Origin: a virus
Reading direction: 5' to 3' (one strand)
DNA length: 37,474 nucleotides
IMG/VR virus record: IMGVR_UViG_3300023118_000242
Location: 1 to 37,474 of that record
Positions within the stretch are counted from its first letter, which is position 1, and every line of letters begins with the position of its first letter. Under the pieces are notes generated by a model. It had not been told where the DNA came from, ran no database searches, and saw only the letters and a list, made by a program, of their open reading frames with translations. A program made the translations under genes and the position numbers. Below are positions 32,452 to 37,474 of this stretch, in pieces.

Positions 32452-32783
32452 CGGCCTCCCCACAGCGCGAACTGCGCCTGCCGAAAGTGCCCAGAAGTCA
32501 AACGGTTGAGCTGCTGTACCGAATCTTCGGGGACCTGCTCGTCCCCTTCGAACAGGTACGCGAACGCTACTTCAGCAATCTCAACCAGGACAACTTCACT
32601 CGCGCACTAACAAGTGGCCGTGTGGCGCTGCCTATCACCACCCTGGATACCAGCGCCAAGCGTTCCCGCTTCATCGACATCCGCCATCTGGCCATCTTCA
32701 TTGATACGCAGGCGGATGCCGCAGATGAGGAGATGGCAAAGACTCAATCTCACACGTTAACCGATACCCCCAACAACAGCTAA
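32448..32783 (+). CDS. prtN: PrtN-family transcription activator
   Basis: The 111-residue product resembles the pyocin activator PrtN across residues 18-97: TVELLYRIFGDLLVPFEQVRERYFSNLNQDNFTRALTSGRVALPI, then KRSRFIDIRHLAIFIDTQADAADEEM. In P. aeruginosa PrtN is held down by PrtR and, after DNA damage, activates pyocin genes through the P-box. Here it would be released with the CI-like repressor and act at the P-box-like array 25535-25600. ATG 32448 overlaps the preceding stop (ATGA). Confidence 0.75.
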   Translation: MTASPQRELRLPKVPRSQTVELLYRIFGDLLVPFEQVRERYFSNLNQDNFTRALTSGRVALPITTLDTSAKRSRFIDIRHLAIFIDTQADAADEEMAKTQSHTLTDTPNNS

Positions 32784-32839
32784 ACCACCGCAACCGCTGC
32801 ACCACCAGCCAAGCGGAACACAACCCAGGAGCAAACCAC

Positions 32840-33238
32840 ATGAAAGCACTTGAAATTTGCGCACTGATCGCCGTCGTAATCTCGGTCGCCATTCTTTACT
32901 GGAGTGGTTATCGAGGCGGACTGAAGGATGGCTGGAGCGAAGGCTACGACGACGGCCACGCTAAGGGCTACATCGAAGGCATTGAAGAGGGCGAGTCGTC
33001 GAGTGCTACCGCTCTCGAAAAGGCCACGCGCCGATGCGAACGCCTGGAACTGATTTTGATCAGGGAACCCCAGGACCGTCAGATCCTTTTGGATATCGCC
33101 GGAAAGCTCAAACTCGCTGCCGATACATTCCGCGCATTGCAATCCGAAAGCCACGCCACCCAAGCACTCGTTTTGCGTGACCACGCATTGAGCATGGCCG
33201 ACGAGTTGGATTCCTTTCACCAGGAGGATCCAGCATGA
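32840..33238 (+). CDS. Membrane-anchored hypothetical protein, 132 aa
   Basis: One N-terminal transmembrane helix (about residues 5-22) is followed by a Gly/Asp/Tyr-rich stretch with repeated GY-x4-GxxxGY spacing (residues 23-50) and then a long helical region. The orientation is probably N-out or N-in with a cytoplasmic coiled coil; the topology cannot be fixed by eye. No family is recognised. The stop overlaps the next start (ATGA). Confidence 0.6.
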   Translation: MKALEICALIAVVISVAILYWSGYRGGLKDGWSEGYDDGHAKGYIEGIEEGESSSATALEKATRRCERLELILIREPQDRQILLDIAGKLKLAADTFRALQSESHATQALVLRDHALSMADELDSFHQEDPA

Positions 33239-33456
33239 GCCGCCCAATCCCAATGCTGCGTCTGACGCCCCAGGCCGCCGGAACACTGCAGCAGCAGTAC
33301 ACCAAGGCCATGAAGGAACTGAGCGCGGTGACTCGCCATAACAAAGAGTTCGACCGGCAGTTGAAAGCGCTGATCGGTTACGACGCCCTGCGCGAATTGC
33401 ATAAGGCAGCTGACAACGCCTTGCTGCTGGTCGATCTCGTAAAGGAGGCCGCATGA
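33235..33456 (+). CDS. Small helical hypothetical protein (73 aa)
   Basis: The sequence is helical and charged, without cysteines or membrane spans (LTPQAAGTLQQQYTKAMKELSAVTRHNKEFDRQLKAL). AGGAGG precedes ATG 33235 and both ends overlap neighbouring genes by four bases, so it is likely to be real and expressed with them. Function is unknown. Confidence 0.6.
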   Translation: MSRPIPMLRLTPQAAGTLQQQYTKAMKELSAVTRHNKEFDRQLKALIGYDALRELHKAADNALLLVDLVKEAA

Positions 33457-33995
33457 ACTGGATCCTCACCCACACCGGCAAACGTTTTGATCTGTTCGAG
33501 CCTGACGCCGACATGATCGATCCAAGGGATATCTCCCACTCACTGGCACACCTCTGCCGCTTCAACGGGCACACCCGCGAGTTCTACAGCGTGGCGCAAC
33601 ACAGTTGCATCGTCGCCGAGCTGGTGCCAGAAGAACACAAGCTCGCGGCCTTGCTCCACGACGCGCCAGAGGCATACCTGGGCGATATGACCAGACCGCT
33701 CAAGCAGTGGATGCATGCGTACCAGGACTTCGAAGACTGGGTATGGCAACGCGTGTGCCAGCGCTTCGCCATCACTGCTGAACTCCCTGCTTGCATTCAT
33801 CAGGCCGACTTGATTGCGCTGGCCACCGAACGCCGCGACCTCATGCCAACCGATACGGCTATCTGGGATTGCTTGGTCGGCATACAACCCATGGCTGAAA
33901 CCATCCGCCCGTGGCCTGCCGCAGAAGCCCGACTCACCTACCACCAGCGACTGATGGACCAACTCTCTATCGAACATCGGAGGAAAGCGGCATGA
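33453..33995 (+). CDS. HD-domain phosphohydrolase (YfbR-like)
   Basis: The 180-residue protein has the metal-binding HD pattern: His50 in SVAQHS, His69-Asp70 in ALLHDAPEAYLGD, and Asp119 in HQADLIALATER. Related HD proteins are 5'-nucleotidases or dNTP hydrolases; YfbR removes the phosphate from deoxynucleoside monophosphates. In a phage it may adjust nucleotide pools or counter host defence (inference). It overlaps the genes on both sides by four bases. Confidence 0.8.
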   Translation: MNWILTHTGKRFDLFEPDADMIDPRDISHSLAHLCRFNGHTREFYSVAQHSCIVAELVPEEHKLAALLHDAPEAYLGDMTRPLKQWMHAYQDFEDWVWQRVCQRFAITAELPACIHQADLIALATERRDLMPTDTAIWDCLVGIQPMAETIRPWPAAEARLTYHQRLMDQLSIEHRRKAA

Positions 33996-34279
33996 AGAAC
34001 CAACAGGAAAAAATCAGCGCCGGTGCCGCTTTGCTCCGCAGCACCAGTGGTGTCGACACGCCAGTAATAAACAGTCTCTGCTGCGCAGCAGCAGGCATTA
34101 TTGCTCTTCCCAGCGCCACTGCCGAGGCACGTCCCCCCCACGAAAAGCTGCGCGGGGCAGCGGTCAGTGATGCAACGCTTACCGCTTCGGCACGCCCGCT
34201 CGCGCAGCCTGTCGTGGAGTATACGCAAGTTTCAGAACTTTTAGATTGCAATACCACGCGATTACCCATGGAGCGATGA
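33992..34279 (+). CDS. Hypothetical protein, 95 aa
   Basis: ATG 33992 overlaps the HD gene stop. The product is Ala/Ser/Thr-rich with low complexity, an unusual composition for this operon, and ends within the excisionase leader. No family is recognised, and part of the frame may be untranslated leader; I give it modest confidence. Confidence 0.45.
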   Translation: MKNQQEKISAGAALLRSTSGVDTPVINSLCCAAAGIIALPSATAEARPPHEKLRGAAVSDATLTASARPLAQPVVEYTQVSELLDCNTTRLPMER

Positions 34280-34284
34280 GGCTT

Positions 34285-34560
34285 ATGCGCTACATGACCA
34301 TCAGGAAGTTCGCCAGCGAGTCTGGCTACACAGAAGACGCGATCCGCTCAAAAATCCGCGATGGGATCTGGCGGCTCGGTGAAATTTGGACCAGAGCGCC
34401 GGATGGCCGGACGCTGATTGACGTGGAAGGGTATGAGTCATGGGTAGAGGCGGGAGGGGAGTTCGGGCAGTCTCCGATTCGAGTATCGAAATCACGTTCA
34501 TGTATCGGGGCGTCAGGTGCCGCGAGCGGATCACGCTCAAGCCCACCGCCACTAATCTGA
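34285..34560 (+). CDS. xis: Excisionase-like protein (Xis)
   Basis: The central motif MTIRKFASESGYTEDAIRSKIRDGIWRLGEIWTRAPDGRTLIDVEGYESWVEAG is a winged-helix excisionase pattern found next to DUF3596-type integrases. ATG 34285 is used; ATG 34294 and 34276 are alternatives. The C-terminal ~30 residues overlap the integrase start by 121 bases, which is typical of xis-int pairs and suggests coordinated expression. Confidence 0.75.
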   Translation: MRYMTIRKFASESGYTEDAIRSKIRDGIWRLGEIWTRAPDGRTLIDVEGYESWVEAGGEFGQSPIRVSKSRSCIGASGAASGSRSSPPPLI

Positions 34561-35600
34561 AGAAGGCCGAACTACACAAAGCTGCGATCGAACATGCCAT
34601 ATCAATTGGCACCTTCGACTACTCGGTGACATTCCCGAGATCTCCCCGTGCGGCAAAGTTTGCACCTGAGACTTCCCGGGAGACGCTTAGTGGTTTCTTG
34701 ATCAGGTGGTTGAATGCTAAAGAACAGCACGTCGCCAGTAGCACCTTCGATGGCTACCGGAAGCTGGTCACTTTGCGTTTGATACCGGCTCTGGGCGACA
34801 CAATGCTCGTGGACTTAAAGCGCAAAGCAGTTCGAGATTGGCTCAATACTCTCGAAGTCAGTAACAAGACGCTTAGAAATATCCAGAGCTGCCTGCGATC
34901 GGCCCTCAACGATGCTGCTGAAGAAGAACTTTTAGAATTGAATCCGCTGGCTGGCTGGACTTACTCACGCAAGGCGGGACCGCCAAAAGAAGATGATATT
35001 GATCCTTTCAGCCCAGACGAACAGCAAAAAATCCTGGCCGTACTATCCGGGCAGGCTCGTAATATGATTCAGTTCGCTCTGTGGACGGGGCTGCGTACAA
35101 GCGAGTTGGTAGCATTAAATTGGGGCGATATTGACTGGCAGCGCGAAGAAGTCATGGTTAGGCGCGCGATGACACAGGCCAGTAAGGGAAAAGCGGAAAC
35201 TACAAAGACCGCTGCCGGACGTAGACGCGTGAAGCTTCTAAGGCCAGCGCTGGAAGCGTTGAATGCTCAGAAGGCGCACACGTTTCAAGCAAATGCAGAG
35301 GTATTCCAAAACCCACGCACGATGAAGCGATGGACCGGCGATGGACCTATTCGGAAGACGATGTGGATGCCAGCGATGACAAAGTCTGATGTCCGTTACC
35401 GCCGCCCCTATCAGACCCGCCACACCTTCGCTTCAATGATGCTGTCTGCAGGCGAGCACCCTATGTGGGTTGCTAAACAGATGGGTCACACCGACTGGAC
35501 TATGATTGCCAGGGTGTACGGGAGGTGGATGCCGTCTGCTGATACTGAGGCTGGATCCAAAGCTGAACGTCTTTGGCATATCGAAGTTGGCCCTCCATGA
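34440..35600 (+). CDS. int: Phage integrase, tyrosine recombinase
   Basis: The 386-residue protein has an N-terminal arm-binding domain of the DUF3596 type (GVRAVSDSSIEITFMYRGVRCRERITL), a core-binding domain (ETLSGFLIRWLNAKEQHVASSTFDGYRKLV) and a catalytic domain with Arg219 (TGLRTSE), Arg327 (YQTRHTFAS; the first His of the HxxR box is Tyr324, as in relatives), His350 (MGHTD) and nucleophile Tyr360. It should recombine attP with the host attB; the nearby tmRNA-like fragment is the likely crossover end. Confidence 0.92.
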   Translation: MGRGGRGVRAVSDSSIEITFMYRGVRCRERITLKPTATNLKKAELHKAAIEHAISIGTFDYSVTFPRSPRAAKFAPETSRETLSGFLIRWLNAKEQHVASSTFDGYRKLVTLRLIPALGDTMLVDLKRKAVRDWLNTLEVSNKTLRNIQSCLRSALNDAAEEELLELNPLAGWTYSRKAGPPKEDDIDPFSPDEQQKILAVLSGQARNMIQFALWTGLRTSELVALNWGDIDWQREEVMVRRAMTQASKGKAETTKTAAGRRRVKLLRPALEALNAQKAHTFQANAEVFQNPRTMKRWTGDGPIRKTMWMPAMTKSDVRYRRPYQTRHTFASMMLSAGEHPMWVAKQMGHTDWTMIARVYGRWMPSADTEAGSKAERLWHIEVGPP

Positions 35601-35704
35601 TCGTCGGCTGAATGAGATGCACCTCAAAGAAAAGCTGCGAAGATTTAACAGTAATAGCGTGGCATGGTTTAGCATGCGCTGAGTCGAATTTGGAGGAGGC
35701 TGGA

Positions 35705-36763
35705 ATGGCAATTTATGCGGTTTGGAACAATAAAGGCGGGGTTGGGAAAAGCTATCTGACGTTCCAGATCGCCTCTGAGTACGCTCGTCAGAATCCTGAC
35801 AAGAGAGTTTTGGTGATTGACGTGTGCCCTCAAGCCAACTCATCTTCAATGATTTTGGGGGGCATCGAAGACGGCGAAAATGCTCTTTCGGCAATCCACC
35901 AGGGCAATCCAAGACGGACAATAGCGGGCTATATTGAAGACCGCATCTTGAGTCCATACGTGAACCCGAATACTGGTGCCAATTTTGTCACGCATGCAAG
36001 AACCATTAACGTTAGTGTTCCAGACAACTTATATCTTGTAGTTGGGGACGAACAATTAGAGATCCAGGCGTCGCGCGTAATGTCGGCGACTTTTCCGGGG
36101 CCTCAGGATGCATGGCGGATAGTACATACTTGGCTTAGCGACTTAATAAATGATGTCGCAAATAGCTGGAATCAGGGCGAACACACTGTTTTCATTGACT
36201 GCAACCCGAGCTTCTCTGTGTATACCGAGCTGGCAATGTCAGCTGCCGATCGTCTGCTGATACCTTTCTCCGCTGACGGTTCAAGCAAGAGAGCTGTGCG
36301 GGCAGTGCTGTCTCTTGTATACGGTATAGCTAGACAACCAGGCCAGCAGCAGTCGGAATTTTTCATCAACACAACTCGATACCGAATGAGCTTTCCGGAC
36401 ATATATATGTATATCGGAAACCGACTCACTCAGATGAATCAATCTTCAGCAGCTGCATTTAAAACTGTTGTAAATGAGATCGGTGACGAGATTTACGAGG
36501 TATGGAAATCGAATGCTAACTTATTCTGCATTCACCCAAACGGCACTGCCATTCCGAGCAATAAACGCTTGTTTAAATCAATGTTTCAGTATGAAGTAAA
36601 CGACGCAAATACAGCATCGGTGGTATCAGGGGCATCCGGAATTCCAATTTCCACCCTTCGCTCCGGGCAAGCAAACGTGCTGGGTAAGTCTGTTACAGTC
36701 AATCAGAGCCAACTCGACAAACAAGTACCCAACATTGTGGATCTAGTTAGCGCCATCGAATGA
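35705..36763 (+). CDS. ParA-like ATPase without a ParB partner (cargo gene)
   Basis: The 352-residue protein has the deviant Walker A NNKGGVGKSYLT (signature Lys10, Lys15), Walker A' VLVIDVCPQAN (35-45; Asp39, Gln43) and Walker B TVFIDCNPSF (161-170). The C-terminal ~140 residues do not resemble plasmid ParA and may carry a target-recognition domain. The gene is more AT-rich than the phage genes, sits between integrase and the right attachment site, has its own GGAGGAGG ribosome binding site and no adjacent ParB. This place is a common one for accessory or defence genes, but its function is unknown. Confidence 0.8.
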   Translation: MAIYAVWNNKGGVGKSYLTFQIASEYARQNPDKRVLVIDVCPQANSSSMILGGIEDGENALSAIHQGNPRRTIAGYIEDRILSPYVNPNTGANFVTHARTINVSVPDNLYLVVGDEQLEIQASRVMSATFPGPQDAWRIVHTWLSDLINDVANSWNQGEHTVFIDCNPSFSVYTELAMSAADRLLIPFSADGSSKRAVRAVLSLVYGIARQPGQQQSEFFINTTRYRMSFPDIYMYIGNRLTQMNQSSAAAFKTVVNEIGDEIYEVWKSNANLFCIHPNGTAIPSNKRLFKSMFQYEVNDANTASVVSGASGIPISTLRSGQANVLGKSVTVNQSQLDKQVPNIVDLVSAIE

Positions 36764-36802
36764 CAGCAAAATGGCAGCAAAATCGCTGAAAGCCTTGATA
36801 CA

Positions 36803-36841
36803 GGGGGGTTGGACGAAGGTTCAAATCCCCCCGGCCCACCA
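36803..36841 (+). other. tmRNA/tRNA 3'-end fragment, probable right attachment site (attR)
   Basis: The segment GGACGAAGGTTCAAATCC (36811-36828) followed by a C-run, GG and CCCACCA to 36841 resembles the T-arm and acceptor 3' strand of tmRNA (compare E. coli GGACGCGGGTTCAACTCC ... CCACCA). The acceptor strand appears one base short and the T-stem 5' strand does not pair well, so this is a fragment and not a working gene. GGGGGG at 36803-36808 can pair with CCCCCC at 36827-36832. The intact gene would lie to the left of this window if the element is integrated at ssrA. Confidence 0.5.
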
Positions 36842-36858
36842 ATTCGAAGCATCGACAG

Positions 36859-36879
36859 AACCCGCCTAGTGCGGGTTTT
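36859..36879 (+). terminator. Intrinsic terminator after the tmRNA-like fragment
   Basis: AACCCGC-CTAGT-GCGGGTT (36859-36877) followed by TT. It is a plausible terminator of the host RNA gene. The 19-mer is identical to the one read on the minus strand at 3145-3163. Confidence 0.75.
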
Positions 36880-36880
36880 G

Positions 36881-37207
36881 TTGTTTCTGGGGTTTGAAAA
36901 GCCCGACAGGATGAACCTTCAGAATTTTCCTTCAAGCTATCGCGCCCTTGATGAACTGGCGCAACCCGCGCCACACAGCTAACTTCCTCCCGTCGCTGCT
37001 CATCAGCGACCGGCTTTGACAGGCCGAAAAGTGTAACCTTTCACACCCCTTGATAAGACGGCATGCTTGACGCGTTCCGCCTCGCTCATGGCGGCTGTGC
37101 GTGGGGCATCTTCGGGTGCGCCGGGTTCCTACACTTCCGGTCTGTCAACCCGCGTACAGCTGCCATCCATTCCTGTTTGACAGCAGGGGGCGGTAGCTCC
37201 TTAAACA
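36881..37207 (+). other. Host intergenic region with structured leader of the DUF6124-type gene
   Basis: No gene is supported. The + strand shows an 11-base-pair outer stem (37088-37098 with 37156-37166, one G-U), an inner stem CGGGTT/AACCCG (37122-37127 with 37147-37152) and a hairpin with CATC-TTCG-GGTG. This compact multi-stem structure just upstream of a DUF6124-type gene suggests a regulatory leader RNA. I recall similar leaders upstream of this family in other Pseudomonas genomes, but cannot verify it here. Confidence 0.45.
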
Positions 37208-37474
37208 GTGTGGGAGCTTCATTATGAAAAAGATCCCCCCAATCCACCCTCGACAACCCTCTTCACCCTCGCCCCAGATCTCTCCCCCGAAACCCTGCTG
37301 ATCCAAGCCAGCGAAACCCTCGCCTCACTCAACGCCATGACCACCGACCTCGCCTTCGAACTCGAAGGTGCCAGCCGCCACAAGATGCTGGCCAGCCAGC
37401 AATTGATCGTGCTGAGCGAACTGTTGGTAGAGCGCGTGCTGGTGCTCACCCAAGATACCCAAACACTCCAATAA
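37208..37474 (+). CDS. DUF6124-type (formerly DUF3077) protein, start disturbed
   Basis: The frame encodes KDPPNPPSTTLFTLAPDLSPETLLIQASETLASLNAMTTDLAFELEGASRHKMLASQQLIVLSELLVERVL, the family pattern of short Pseudomonas DUF6124 proteins (~85 aa). The natural start would be ATG 37224, but only five A follow (37227-37231), so ATG runs into another frame that stops after 25 codons. Family members begin M-K/x-K-x-x-P-x-P-P, which would need six A. As it stands, translation must start at GTG 37208 with 16 extra bases of frame. Function is unknown; the gene lies outside the prophage. Confidence 0.65.
   Translation: MWELHYEKDPPNPPSTTLFTLAPDLSPETLLIQASETLASLNAMTTDLAFELEGASRHKMLASQQLIVLSELLVERVLVLTQDTQTLQ

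Noticed and set aside
36803-36841. Complete tRNA or tmRNA gene
   Set aside because: Only the 3' end is present; no anticodon arm or tmRNA tag region precedes it, and the acceptor strand is one base short.

Overview
The window is almost entirely a temperate Pseudomonas prophage. It is chimeric: an HK97-type head module (P27-family small terminase, large terminase, portal, S49 protease, HK97-fold capsid) is joined to a Mu-type contractile tail (sheath, tube, frameshifted tail chaperone, tape measure, gp43-gp48 style baseplate). Regulation is lambda-like, with an S24 repressor, a Cro-like protein, a CII/CP76 protein and a Q-like antiterminator. The host looks like a Pseudomonas (fluorescens-like) because of the PrtN-family activator, the form of the S24 repressor, and a DUF6124-type gene with a structured leader at the right edge. 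These are family recognitions by eye; no database was searched.

Layout. Positions 1-1954 (+) hold AT-richer accessory genes: an unknown 244-residue protein and a Doc-like toxin with a small upstream partner, preceded by two perfect palindromes. Positions 1992-25398 (-) are the late operon, read right to left: holin, HNH nuclease, terminases, portal, protease, capsid, connectors, sheath/tube, chaperones, tape measure, baseplate, two tail-fibre proteins, then endolysin and spanins. Three intrinsic terminators lie inside this operon (capsid/protease, sheath/tube, fibre/endolysin). Positions 25419-25887 are a dense non-coding control region: a phased decamer array resembling the pyocin P-box, a sigma70-like promoter, a leader terminator and, further right, an iteron/inverted-repeat region that may be a replication origin. 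Positions 25906-29201 (-) are early genes: Q-like antiterminator, VapE-type primase/helicase, zinc-finger protein and CII-like protein. A highly structured + strand non-coding region (29225-29533) separates the CII-like and Cro-like genes. The Cro/CI switch is at 29541-30720.

Positions 30797-34560 (+) are a tightly overlapped operon of small phage genes that includes a KilAC-like protein, a PrtN homologue and an HD phosphohydrolase, ending in an excisionase and a tyrosine integrase. An AT-rich, ParB-less ParA-like ATPase (35705-36763) sits between integrase and a fragment resembling the 3' end of tmRNA, which I take as attR. Host sequence follows, with a terminator, a structured leader and a DUF6124-type gene.

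The most interesting inference is a two-lock late switch: a PrtN-like protein acting at the P-box-like array 25535-25600 and a Q-like antiterminator acting past the leader terminator at 25421-25442 would jointly open the whole late operon. Other points of note are the structured RNA between cro and cII, the solo ParA cargo gene, the Doc module with a non-Phd partner, and the repeated terminator element.
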